Shown piece by piece: positions 23,201 to 30,946 of a stretch of 54,035 nt of DNA (positions are counted from its first letter, which is position 1; each line of letters opens with the position of its first letter). The DNA comes from Nemertoderma westbladi. Its lineage: Eukaryota > Xenacoelomorpha > Nemertodermatida > Nemertodermatidae. The DNA lies in contig JAUCBJ010007791.1 in the NCBI GenBank assembly GCA_032718475.1, positions 1 to 54,035 on the forward strand, in the 5' to 3' direction. Under the pieces are notes generated by a model. The model was given only the letters and a program-made list of their open reading frames with translations, did no database searches and was not told the origin of the DNA. The position numbers and the translations under genes were made by a program.

Positions 23201-23568
23201 TGGAGCGGCCTTGTATTGACAAACTACCAATTTTGACACACTTGAGCAACCATAAGCACGGTGAAACCTCATGTATTACAGATGTGGGTAGTACCTACGC
23301 TAATGTAAATACAGGTGTTACTTTGCGCTCAAGAGACATACCGAACTTGCAACCTATGGTGAAACCTGGGATTAATATCGGCAGAAAAATAAGTTTACCG
23401 AAACCTGCTGACCCCATAGAGTTCAAACCACCATTAACGATCGACTTACAAAGTACTGACAATCAAGGTAAGAAGACAAAGCAATTACAACAACATATTA
23501 CTTGTAGACCCGGACGGATCAACAGTCAACAAGGGAATACCTACCGGCGGACCCGTGGGCCCTTCTAG
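17293..23568 (+). CDS. gag-pol: Element 1 Gag-protease-RT-RNase H polyprotein (2091 aa)
   Basis: Typical BEL/Pao (Peptidase_A17) polyprotein. In order: an Ala/Glu/Arg/Gln-rich coiled coil built from AAAELERQ repeats (residues ~76-190); a DUF1759 Gag domain (~545-690); zinc knuckles at C786-C789 and C825-X2-C828-X4-H833-X4-C838; a DUF1758 aspartic protease with catalytic D958 in LDSASS (DSA rather than DSG); RT with D1399 in FTCDVEAMF and YVDDG at 1478-1482; RNase H with D1660, E1704, D1733 and D1779. A charged linker follows, with a 53-residue tandem duplication (about 22980-23260). The frame continues directly from the previous ORF past one TAA. The first codon given is GTG and the first ATG is at 17326. 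It ends in consecutive TAG TAA, overlapping the +1-frame integrase. Confidence 0.95.
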   Translation: MSIRSEIGEVSMATSEIARQQQIYRQQQEWEEQTQLLMAQVAAEEEKLRVANVARISHLQEQAELEVAEMERLELDIAQQAAAAELAQRTAAAELERQAAAAELERQAAAAELERQAAAAAAASELERQRLASEARTEMKKRQIKAQSAIRQAEFEAQQQQTEQREKEVKLRFELEKKARELANAKEDLDLQARDRSMRSLDGHDLDQIEVRHRQIQERKKEGSVGAPGRERQLVKDLCQRFPQVTHMFAPVTTKEPVSIAGSSNISPIHGATEHRFVIPDEFTPPRATSSPIPKVKVSNPPITDRSSLLTGPALLTTKQVSPPSTPKPVTHYAYPMTFRPTRPLDSNAVTRPPVQFTSQSTTLRKTCEPTEQRRTVDDVPKRNIRIRTTQRTRARRPPYPDDSSTSSESDYPKREVFRTGAADEYKRERSDNSFVDNPPQNTPTQKALPPAGAIGAQQFADIVNKLARIEERLEEGYTDSSRNSEFEHNRHPKEPQRPVPSKHTSYQGKAPRRENINQVTNQGRETLNVAEEIAKFAARQGLPVQQPPKFSGSSKHWHTFVDYIESQIAVCAFTSREKFNYLLQTLSGEPKRLAETFVGVPDAFELAYDRLTSIYGGTVSMARSVIEELCKGGAITKPVDLLKLADEIRNAITTLRSIGQLDYGNTPTVLLKIIGRLHHRLRREWRKVEYQREERGGFLKLEDVYLLISREAVVETRSNYTDQHIVAEGITLPSSNRQKPQTTSTKTATYTTPTESRQFSDGSRVSAPIGTKQTRQQLGTDFSGCQYCEHLGKRYIGHKLRGCRQFRELNSEERRLQIRPLDSCWRCTRHGHVRKDCPNTDTCPSCGRNHDGLLHTDSHTPTKRFAREHPEAAARCDAAYQKRESKTTPTFVTHIEDCFSEQSGSSDEELEDDDEYSNGDEQPSIALLTTDQLKGFSVIPIKITGTKGSKRIYAILDSASSHSYVDEKIADVVTDLKQGKRVSYTVSSMHGQRAIPVTRVKLNLDSLLPKSQHSERERSLLPFKDLTFAATKDFSNLLGPVPEQSLEDRKYFRHLGVPECPVNYRSVAMLIGTDQFNLHQVWETRPSAVVAGNAYACRTPIGWYTRAPVRTLDVSDEEDDVQSTCSLLTTNSIHSFSHDVNHTTLQSTKHDRRVTSMISHKEQLTHQVSLKLGEKTSQLEISSTTDDRLASLPTPITSTVPVDIDDDALRNHQLEQAALDKELTEKTIRWLEQDTAEPGSYEPCMSEQEKQSLKIMEDTIRQTEDGHYEVGMLWRSQSPKLINNYPLALRRLHSIRQRLLKDEKAHLQYNTQMETYLTKGYAIRMTNPEIVTDQTYYLPHHYVRHPDKPDKVRVVNDCAALFEGMSLNSELMDGPNMNNYLMGVIMRFRQRQVAFTCDVEAMFHQVKALERDRDSLRFLWYPEGDLSLPPATYQMQVRVFGARDSPNCTMYALKQAARDQKHLYDPEIIKIVERDFYVDDGLQSCDTVERATTVAHQLRDCLAGGGFNLTKFASNSAELVDSFGTTERGGGDIDLEFEPLPTTKVLGLFWDPNTDNFRVKVRLDSQENTLTKRSCLSKLSRLFDPLGFISPVILQARIYMRSIWKDGLTWDEPISSDQVDLWKTWEAELSSLEDYSIPRVYFPLQSTFPDNLELHCFSDASDNGFGVAAYLRRQVESDEFDVSLITSKAKTMPTKYMTTPRAELQAATLSTTIVNLIQTELQSSLQIFYWTDATLVLFYINNDTLEFKTFVANRRAEILDRSIKEDWRHCPGPQNPADIASRGMMPEEFCKPENKEFWQHGPQFLQKSTQDWPPLYDNKSNTIPKDAEIKKPKKGKAKKRTTAAKLKKKPKAKWKDITSKVKRGRLASLSTPDISPDGQPDTLLDGQPDVLPDMSQNVPPDTSNTLTNSKAAVSLLERSSIDKQPDTLPDVSPDTLLDSRLDILSETSQNVLPAISNVSTNSKAAVSLLERPCIDKLPILTHLSNHKHGETSCITDVGSTYANVNTGVTLRSRDIPNLQPMVKPGINIGRKISLPKPADPIEFKPPLTIDLQSTDNQGKKTKQLQQHITCRPGRINSQQGNTYRRTRGPF
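22920..23260 (+). repeat. 159-bp in-frame tandem duplication in the RNase H-integrase linker
   Basis: The phrase GTAAAGCCGCAGTTTCCCTA occurs at 23021 and 23180, a period of 159 bp (53 codons). The protein repeat carries SKAAVSLLER plus PD-rich text (QPDTLPD, SPDTLL). Reading-frame preservation suggests the linker tolerates length change. Confidence 0.85.
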
Positions 23569-25135
23569 TAAATCAAAGCCTTCCAAAATCTCCATTGACT
23601 TACCTGATGACGTCACAAATACTCACGTCGACCGGATTGTAAACTTAACAGACTCTTGGTCAAACGCTTGCCGAAAATTAGCGTGGATTGTACGTTTTGT
23701 ACAATACGTTAAAGGCAAACGCGACTTTACACGTCGACTTACTTTGGCTGAGATTGACAGGTGTGAGATTAAATTAATTCGCCATTACCAACTGCGATAT
23801 TTCGCGCGCGAATTCACATCCATAAATCAAGGTCAACCAATCAAGTCGTCACCAATACTGAGTTGGAGTCCGATTATTTATAATGGCTTAATTTGTCATA
23901 AATCTCGGCTTCAAAACATTGACTTTAACACAAACTTTAGGTACCCAATAATAATACCGCAACATCACGAACTACAACGTGCAATGATACTGGACGCACA
24001 TTTACATCTGAAACACGCTGGAAGACACCACTGTCTTTCCTACTTACGTACAAGATTTGTATTAATTAGACCCAGTAAAGCGTTAAGTTCAGTGACACGT
24101 ACGTGTATTATTTGTAAAAAGGTACATTCTAGAATAGGTACCCAGGAAATGAGTGAACTTCCACAAGCACGACTTCAAGCATTCAGACCACCTTTTACAG
24201 AGACTGGAATTGATTGCTTTGGTCCCATACATACGAAACGTGGACGTATACTAGTAAAACGCTGGGGACTGATTTTCACATGTATGTCCAGTAGGGCAGT
24301 TCACATTGAACGTGTGATGGATCTTTCCACCAACGCGTTTATACTAGCACTGCGGCGATTTATCGCTAGACGCGGACTAGTGAAATGCTTGTACTCAGAC
24401 CAAGGGACAAACTTTGTTGGTGCTCGGAATGAGATTGCTAGAGCCTTTAAGAAATTAGATCATGATCAAATCTCGAACGAACTACAACCTCACAAGATTG
24501 TTTGGAAGTTCAACCCTCCAGATAGTCCTTGGAGAGGCGGAGTCTGGGAGAGATTGATTAGATCTATAAAGACAGCCATGGCAAAGGTCATTCCAGTAAA
24601 CCATATATTGACAGACGACCAACTAACAACATTGTTTGTTGAAATCGAGGCAATACTAAATACTAGACCAATAGTATTAGTACCCGATGACAAACAATCT
24701 CAGTTTGCTTTGACTCCGGCACACCTGCTAATGCAGGCACCGACTACATTGACACCTATTTCTATTCCAATAGAAAGCGACAGCTACGGTAGAAAAGCGT
24801 GGAAAATCACGCAACTACTGGCTAACAAATTCTGGGAAATATGGCAAAACCATTATTTGCCCTCTATTTCTGCCAGAACAACTTGGTACAATAACACCCG
24901 CGCATTAAAGCCGGGAGATCACGTGCTGTTAGCGGAAGTGAATCTAAAAAGACGCTTCTGGATAACAGGTGTAATTTTAGCCACACATCCATCTATGGAT
25001 GGAGTGACAAGAACTGTGACAGTACGGACAATTGACGGTCGTACAGTAGACAGACCGACTCAACGTCTCGTACTTCTTGAAGAGACTCGTAACGAGTCTG
25101 GAGATTACAAATCTCCACCTAATACTAGTAAATAA
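23555..25135 (+). CDS. Element 1 integrase ORF (526 aa)
   Basis: BEL/Pao integrase, which inserts element cDNA into host DNA. It has an N-terminal H2C2 zinc motif (H149/H151, H154, C184, C187); a DDE core with D220 in GIDCFGP, D282 in SDQGTNF and E332 in WERLIRSIK; and a C-terminal DUF5641-type domain (about residues 405-510, with W, GDHVLL and RFW motifs). The frame is +1 relative to Pol and overlaps it by at least 14 nt. The listed start is GTG and the first internal ATG lies far downstream at residue 144. Production therefore probably depends on frameshifting near 23555-23568, or a 1-nt indel broke an ancestral fusion. The domains otherwise look intact. Confidence 0.93.
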   Translation: MGPSSKSKPSKISIDLPDDVTNTHVDRIVNLTDSWSNACRKLAWIVRFVQYVKGKRDFTRRLTLAEIDRCEIKLIRHYQLRYFAREFTSINQGQPIKSSPILSWSPIIYNGLICHKSRLQNIDFNTNFRYPIIIPQHHELQRAMILDAHLHLKHAGRHHCLSYLRTRFVLIRPSKALSSVTRTCIICKKVHSRIGTQEMSELPQARLQAFRPPFTETGIDCFGPIHTKRGRILVKRWGLIFTCMSSRAVHIERVMDLSTNAFILALRRFIARRGLVKCLYSDQGTNFVGARNEIARAFKKLDHDQISNELQPHKIVWKFNPPDSPWRGGVWERLIRSIKTAMAKVIPVNHILTDDQLTTLFVEIEAILNTRPIVLVPDDKQSQFALTPAHLLMQAPTTLTPISIPIESDSYGRKAWKITQLLANKFWEIWQNHYLPSISARTTWYNNTRALKPGDHVLLAEVNLKRRFWITGVILATHPSMDGVTRTVTVRTIDGRTVDRPTQRLVLLEETRNESGDYKSPPNTSK

Positions 25136-25810
25136 TTAGGAGTTTACAAATAGATTTCCACGTACCTGTACACTGTAGTAAAGACAGCGGTAGAATTCCA
25201 TTGTCTTTATATGTGAACATTAAGGGTGGTACCCTTATGTGTCACATAGGAGCGGGATTTGTAGGTATAAGAAATGGAATTCTACTTGGAACTCACAATA
25301 TTGAGACATTTTCGAAAATTTAGACAATCCATTTGGATTTGAAAAATTTTTAAAAAAAAAAAAAAATTTTCTCCAGTGAATAGATTTCAGGGTACAGTCG
25401 GGTGGAACTTAAAATTAGAGAAACAAGAGAGGAAGACTTGCGAGCCTTTCTTAAAATTTTTAATTAAATTTTACACGGTCTTGTTTCAATAAGTTACGTC
25501 AATAAATAGACTCCCCTATATTTATTACTAATTCTTGACTGCTTATTTTCTGATAATAGTTTGGGATCAAAAAGTGAGTATTTTAGACTCACGGCCAGTT
25601 TAGCCCAAATTCGTTTTTATTTCGGCAAAAAATTTTAGATAAGAAGCAGCGTGTCATTAAAGAAACCCTAGATCTTAGGCTATGGGTAGGAGGTTAGAGC
25701 GTTGTCGAGCCCAAAGGGCAGACGAAAACTCTCACGTCTCCTCACAACTAACTATAAACTCTGTTGTATTCCCTCTAGTAGCAATGATTATGTAACCATT
25801 ACTTCCAATA
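25136..25810 (+). other. Element 1 spacer between integrase and the third ORF
   Basis: This is a 675-bp non-coding stretch. It holds a nested hairpin (25190-25285), a poly-A run at about 25352-25366 and a copy of the recurrent 17-nt motif (25431-25447). There is no CDS. Confidence 0.6.
25190..25285 (+). promoter_or_regulatory. Nested three-tier hairpin after the integrase stop
   Basis: The outer stem is GTAGAATTCCATT (25190-25202) with AATGGAATTCTAC (25273-25285), 13 bp perfect. The middle stem is TATGTGA (25210-25216) with TCACATA (25242-25248). The inner stem is AAGGGT (25222-25227) with ACCCTT (25231-25236), loop GGT. The order is properly nested. Confidence 0.6.
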
Positions 25811-25917
25811 ATGGAGAAGGGGATACAAGGAGAGCCGAGATGGGGATATGATATCCAAGAGGAAGCAGCAGCGCCATTCGAAAGATTCGGTGCAAAGGAT
25901 TTAGTATATTTCGAGAC

Positions 25918-27432
25918 GTGTATCTTCGCTGTGCGGGATCTCTTATCGAAAGACCATCTATGTTTACATTGTTACCCTATGAAGGAGAACGTATCGTGGA
26001 GATTACGGATGAATCACGGCAGACGCGCGCGCCTATCGGTCACCTTGGTGATGATTTCGAAGTAACTACTACGATCACTGACGATCCTTTAGAGGAACTT
26101 CTTGAGATAGAAAGGAACCTCCCGAAGAAATCTCAGACAGAGATTCGACAACTTGAAGCAACAGATGCTATAGTTTGTATACAACCTTCAGAAACCTACC
26201 AACCCATAGACCCAGATGATTACGATTATAGTATGGGAGGAAGCGCTCGACCGATTGGAGATCTTATATACGAACGAGTGTGGTACCCTGCCAATACGAT
26301 GTGTAGTAAATGTGGCGTCGCTGGACATCATATGGCAAAGTGCAGTGGAAAGCACATTACTACGACTCAGCTAATCTGTGGATGGTGTGGGGATCAAGGG
26401 TCTCATACCTTTTATACTTGCTGGAGATTTATGGCTCAATGTACTTATTGCAATATAAAAGGACATCGAGCATCTGAATGCCAACTAAGAGACATACCTT
26501 ATGAACACGAATCTGTAAAACTCGTGAGGAAGTTATTTGATGAGTGGGAAGATTTGGCCGACGAACATGTATCGGCACAAAGAAGACGGTTTCCGATGAG
26601 AGCGCATCTCGGATTTTGGGCGGTAAATCCTCAAACGATGATGTCGGAAGGATATATCTCCGCTATGCCCCAATATGACGAACTTATCGAGGTTGTCGAT
26701 ATTTTGCCCCACGACAGCGGATTCCGAGTGGTGCGCGAGTATCTACTACAGATTCACCCGGATGACAAAAACACGTGGAATTTTCAGAAAGTCGTTAATC
26801 GCATTACGTATGGTGAATTCGATCGTTTCCGAACTGAAAAGCGGAATAAAGGAGCTTGGTTAACCGTCGCATGGGCGTACCGAGCCGCGTTTTACCATAA
26901 ACGTATACGAGCGAGCGTATTCGAGGAAGAGGAGGTCCTAGAGGCGACAAATATACCAGCCACTCCGGTTGCGCCGTCTGCACGTCACCCTCGGGAGGAC
27001 GGACAGGGTAGGATCATACGGGTCCAGAAAGTGGGCCAACAATTAAAGAAAATTATTAATATAGAAGAACGCGAGGGAGCTGAGCCGACCATTCGAGTTA
27101 CTCGGGATACGGTATCGCTTCCTAGAGAACCAACAGGAGGATCGGGACACACACCAGCTGATCAGAAAGGGGCACAAGCTGCTCTTGGGTCTGCGTCGTC
27201 CGCTTCTCGCGCGTTCCCAGACGTTCTACCAACTGTAGTGACGACTGATCGGTCACGAGGAATCGGTCGAGGTTTTGGGATGCCAAATAGACGAATTTGC
27301 GAGGAAATAGTCGCACCGTCTCTCAACGTCCAAACGAAACCAGTGACTCGCCCCACGAGTCCCATATCGCGAGCAAAGTCACCTGTGCGCAGTTTTCGAG
27401 GACGCGGCAGGGCTCGATCAACTAAGCGATAA
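25918..27432 (+). CDS. Element 1 third ORF: triple zinc-knuckle protein (504 aa)
   Basis: This lies downstream of integrase where some BEL elements have env, but it has no signal peptide or membrane segment. Three zinc knuckles are visible: C129-X2-C-X4-H-X4-C142, C154-X2-C-X5-H163-X4-C168 (five rather than four before His) and C175-X2-C-X4-H-X4-C188. A conserved helical domain (about residues 195-305) follows, then a basic tail rich in R, S and G. The minus-strand ORFs at 29498-30391 and 51302-53077 share the knuckle order, the odd second spacing and the following domain. I infer a nucleic-acid-binding accessory protein and have no name for the family. The frame opens with GTG. An overlapping ATG frame at 25811-26065 may supply an N-terminus through a frameshift or splice. 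Confidence 0.8.
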   Translation: MYLRCAGSLIERPSMFTLLPYEGERIVEITDESRQTRAPIGHLGDDFEVTTTITDDPLEELLEIERNLPKKSQTEIRQLEATDAIVCIQPSETYQPIDPDDYDYSMGGSARPIGDLIYERVWYPANTMCSKCGVAGHHMAKCSGKHITTTQLICGWCGDQGSHTFYTCWRFMAQCTYCNIKGHRASECQLRDIPYEHESVKLVRKLFDEWEDLADEHVSAQRRRFPMRAHLGFWAVNPQTMMSEGYISAMPQYDELIEVVDILPHDSGFRVVREYLLQIHPDDKNTWNFQKVVNRITYGEFDRFRTEKRNKGAWLTVAWAYRAAFYHKRIRASVFEEEEVLEATNIPATPVAPSARHPREDGQGRIIRVQKVGQQLKKIINIEEREGAEPTIRVTRDTVSLPREPTGGSGHTPADQKGAQAALGSASSASRAFPDVLPTVVTTDRSRGIGRGFGMPNRRICEEIVAPSLNVQTKPVTRPTSPISRAKSPVRSFRGRGRARSTKR

Positions 27433-28230
27433 AAGGGAGGGCAAGGGTGGACGGAGGACTCGTGAGCCTTTCTTGTGAATTTGTGATTTATTTGAATTAT
27501 ATATTTTATATTTAATTAGTAAGTCTTGTATTCTGGAAAAACTCATATTTAGTAAGATTTATATTTTGTAAGAATTTATATTTTATATTTGTGATTATTC
27601 CGAACTTATGCAATTTATATTGTTCCGAATACTATGCAATTTATATCTTGTAAGCAGTATTTGTATTTACAGTGAAACAGAAAGTAAGAGTAGATGGAAG
27701 ACTCGTGGGCCTTTCTTATAGTTTTATTTGTAAAGTGTTATATTTTGTATTTAGAAAGTTTTATAGTCAGAAAGTTTTGTGCTCAGAAAGACTCATATTT
27801 GTAATTATTCCAAACTTATGCAATCTACATTTAGGTACGAAAGTATTTGTAATTATTTGAATTTATGCAATATTTGAGATGCAATAGTAGATGGAAGACT
27901 CGCGAGCCTTTCTTATTGTTTTCATTTATTTGTATTTGTAATTGTTTGAATTTATGCAATATTGAAATGCAATAGATTTATATTGGTGAATTTAATTTAG
28001 ATTTATATTGTACTTACTTAGTAAAGCCTTAAATACGTAAAGTTTGAATTTGTAATTAATTTTGTATCGAATCATTACGTAGAAAGGAAGTATTGTTTGA
28101 AACTTAATTGTAAATATGTAAGTACGCCCTAAGTATTTTATAGTTTGATTGATTATTGGTGAAAACCGTATATTTTATGCACGATAATATCCTGTTTTCA
28201 TGGAGCGGTATAGAATTATATTCCCTAAAT
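27433..28230 (+). other. Element 1 3' untranslated region, first part
   Basis: AT-rich with loosely repeated text (AATTTATGCAATAT, ATTTGTAATTATT). It holds three copies of the recurrent motif (27453, 27696, 27893), each followed by TTCTT. It is interrupted at 28235/28236 by element 2 and continues at 39787-39893. Confidence 0.65.
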
Positions 28231-28235
28231 GCCGT

Positions 28236-29419
28236 TGTTCGCGCTTTTGAAGACCTTTAGCAGTTTAACCTGCCAAAATTTATATGTCTTTTAGTTAATT
28301 AACACACCTTTAGCATACGACAATATTTTATGCTAATAAACAAAACATTAGCCGAAGCCAGCCCATGCGCGATCATTCACCCGATGGATCTACACCCGGG
28401 AGGCTGAATTCGGATGCTTAGATTTTATTATTGCAGTGTAAGGTTGCAGTGTAAGCCTACTGTATTATTCGATTGATTGCTAATATGTAATTTCTGACAG
28501 ATATTATTAACTTTCGGGAAATATTAACAGTTCCTTTAGGACGTGGCGCTCTATCTATTTAATCAGAGCTAGGACTTATACTAAACGCAACGATAAGGCT
28601 TATGATTAAAGTATAAGTCGCATTCTTTAGGAAATGCTTTGTTACCAGTCACATCACACTCACAATCATGCACACTATTCTGCCGACCGTCAGTATATTT
28701 GATCACACATAAAGAGAACAGCAATTGACTCAGGTAGTGTCTACTAAATAACATTAGATTCAATACACACCACATTGATATAAATCGCAATTGTTATATA
28801 TAGCCTGTCTCTCTAACCTGTAGTGTATCAAGAAATTGGGAAATTTGGGTGATTTATCAATATTCTCCAAATGACAATATTTCATCAACAAATCGATACA
28901 ATTAATAACTGACGGTAAATAGCAGTACAAACAATATGATTAGTGCAGTTAAATTAAGTGAGGTAACACCGCCGGTAACAGTTATACTTTCTATAATCTA
29001 AGCAGTTTTTGCTAGAGTTGTTCCAAAAGCCGGTGTTATGGCGAAAAATGGGAACACAACAACAGAAACATGTGACTACTACTACTATACGAGTATACCA
29101 AAAACTCTTATTCCACGAAGCCCCGTTCAACACAGAGGATGAGCATAGAGATAGGAAATTCAGTTCAGTAGCGCTGGGATAGGTCGAAATCAACGCCCAC
29201 GCAAATTCTATTGGCCGACAAGGGCAGCAAGGCTAAGGCAACCTCTCTAAGCTAGTTGGCCGATTAAACTGAGCCCAGATATCTCCGTATAGCACATCAG
29301 CCAATAAGCTGGTAGCTTGCACTATTTTAGTTATAAATCCCTTTGAGAGTATTCTAGCGACTGGGGGGGAACTGGCCAGCAAAGGCAAACGTATCAGTTA
29401 TCCCACAAAAGCTTTTACA
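28236..29419 (-). repeat. Element 2 3' LTR
   Basis: 1184 bp. Sense-strand features are a TATA-like box (plus-strand TTATAAAT at 29331-29338), CCAAT-type words upstream and downstream, and AATAAA (plus-strand TTTATT 28424-28429). The adjacent purine tract is CCGCTCCC on the plus strand at 29420-29427. It contains a small sense-strand ORF at 28581-28775. Confidence 0.95.
28581..28775 (-). CDS. Small LTR-encoded ORF (64 aa), conserved in the element 3 LTR
   Basis: ATG at 28775 on the sense strand. The same frame exists in the other LTR (38943-39137) and, diverged, in the element 3 LTR (50353-50547). Shared residues include NLMLF, SQ, a cysteine-rich middle and PKEC near the end. Nucleotide similarity between the LTRs is modest yet the frame is kept. 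A TATA-like ATATATAA lies just upstream in element 2 but not in element 3. There is no known homologue. It may be a real small protein or a chance frame. Confidence 0.35.
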   Translation of the reverse strand: MWCVLNLMLFSRHYLSQLLFSLCVIKYTDGRQNSVHDCECDVTGNKAFPKECDLYFNHKPYRCV

Positions 29420-29497
29420 CCGCTCCCAGAAAATGGGATTTAAGTCTATAAAATATACAAAATCACAGTTTCTAAAATATAAAAATACTCTAAACAG

Positions 29498-30391
29498 TTA
29501 GTCTTTCTTGCGCGGACGGCGTTTACGCAGTTTTTTAAAGCTAGCAAGAGTCCTTTTCTCTTTGGGGCGAGCCGCTTTACGAGGAGGGCTATAACTCCTG
29601 GGTGAAGGGTGCAATATGATTGCATCAGAAGGTATGGGATTGCGATCGGTATATCCGCCGGTCGAAGTACCGGGTTGATTGACATCAACGTCCGGGGCGA
29701 GGGGTCTAACGGCTTTGAGAGCTCGTTTCAAGACAGCCGCTCTTACGGGTCCTTTACGAGTGGTCTGAACGAGGGCCGTGGGTGGACCATAGGCAGTTAG
29801 AAACTTCCTTGGTTTAATGGTTCTTTCCAACTCGCGTTCGCGGGCTCCGTACTCGTAAGGCCGTCGATATACTTCTTGTAACTCGGGGTGTGAGTTGACA
29901 AATAAGTCTCCATAGGCCGGATCTTGACGGATAAAGTTTATTAAGTTGTACGAATTGATGTCACTCGGATTAATGCTCCTGAGAAATTTGCGTACATATT
30001 TGGTTGAAATACATTCTCCAACGCGCTTCAATAGTTCATAACTTGATAGGCGCGATTTCTGCTCGACGGAGGCAAACAAATAAGGATGGAATGCATAAAC
30101 TCCTTCGTAAGCGCGTCCAGGATTATAGCGATGGCGCGAATCACAATGTAAATCAGTGTTCGCTTCCCAAGCTCTGATGTAACGTAGTGTGATCATTTCA
30201 TCTACGCTTTCCAAATCGTGATTAAAAGGACAATCGAAACTGGCATGTCCCTTTAGTTGACAATGGTGACATTGAGTCGTAAATTGGGGGCAGACAGCAA
30301 AAATGTGCAAATTATTAAGCCGACAATATGCACAATAGATTTCCATCGACGGTTGCTCGTGGAAATAGGAACAGAGATCGTTGGTGTCCAT
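29498..30391 (-). pseudogene. Element 2 third ORF, truncated (297 aa remain open)
   Basis: Corresponds to residues ~295-591 of the element 3 protein. Retained: knuckles CAYC-X5-H-X4-C and CHHC-X4-H-X4-C, the conserved domain and the basic C-terminus. Upstream the homology continues, but an in-frame TGA lies at 30407-30409 (minus strand) where element 3 has an arginine codon. The N-terminal ~230 residues are removed by a deletion joining about 30580 to the small acidic ORF. The ATG at 30391 is therefore secondary. The gene is disabled although the LTRs look recent. Confidence 0.8.
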
Positions 30392-30547
30392 AGACGTAAT
30401 ATGGTCTCACGATGCGCACAACCGACAACGTTGCCGAGAAACATAGTTGACATGGCGATAATCGTACGCAGTGAGACACTGTGGACCTTGATACCATTCT
30501 AGGATGTAATCGTTGTCGCTGTTCCGAGCGCGATAGGCTGAATCTCC

Positions 30548-30946
30548 TCAGATTCTAGACATATTGGTTCGTCTTCCCAGTCTGTTACGAATATAATTTT
30601 CGTGATCTATTCTCGGTTTATCGTTACGACTCCGCTGGGTATGATATTTAAATAGAACCATTTCCCTTTCGGTGTATACATCGTCCGTATCATGTAAATC
30701 GATAGGATGGCCGGTAGTTAAAAAGTCCATATACGTACCATTACGATTCGTATAGCGAGCGGTGAATTTTCTATAGTCCAATTCACGCGTAAGTTGTTCC
30801 TGGGACATCGGCGGTTCGATATAACGACCATCGTCCTCCGTAATAGTCGGATCGGCTTCACCGCGTATCAAGCTATCCACAAACGCTTGTAAAGGTAGAG
30901 TATATCGCTCTCTAATACCAAGGTCATCTTCTATCAATTCCGTCAT
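30548..30946 (-). CDS. Element 2 small acidic ORF upstream of the third ORF (132 aa)
   Basis: ATG at 30946. The product is acidic and hydrophilic (many D, E and R, with YTNRNGTYMDFL in the middle). I recognise no family. Element 3 carries the same frame at the window edge (53926-54035), where it ends about 11 residues earlier than here. The last residues in element 2 come from the deletion junction near 30580. Conservation between two diverged copies supports a real protein or a first exon of the third ORF. A 9-bp inverted repeat (GGACAGTGG at 31030, CCACTGTCC at 31124-31132) lies 80-190 nt upstream in sense. Confidence 0.5.
   Translation of the reverse strand: MTELIEDDLGIRERYTLPLQAFVDSLIRGEADPTITEDDGRYIEPPMSQEQLTRELDYRKFTARYTNRNGTYMDFLTTGHPIDLHDTDDVYTEREMVLFKYHTQRSRNDKPRIDHENYIRNRLGRRTNMSRI

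Larger units (their letters stand above)
16616..27909 (+). repeat. Recurrent 17-nt motif GGAAGACTYGYGAGCCT, seven copies in element 1
   Basis: Copies lie at 16616-16632, 18386-18402, 22885-22901, 25431-25447, 27453-27469, 27696-27712 and 27893-27909. The 27453 copy has GGAGGACT and the 27696 copy has GTGGGCCT. The last five are followed by TTCT. The copies at 22885 and 25431 share 27 identical bases. Three lie in coding sequence and are read in more than one frame (GKTREPTE and RKTCEPTE against GRLASLST). The similarity is therefore at nucleotide level. Confidence 0.8.

Noticed and set aside
25918-27432. Envelope glycoprotein for the third ORF
   Set aside because: There is no signal peptide, transmembrane anchor or cleavage site. 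The zinc knuckles and basic tail indicate a nucleic-acid-binding protein.
28954-29193. 79-codon frame in the element 2 LTR (also 39316-39555)
   Set aside because: It is open in both near-identical LTRs but I see no equivalent frame in the diverged element 3 LTR, unlike the 64-codon frame.
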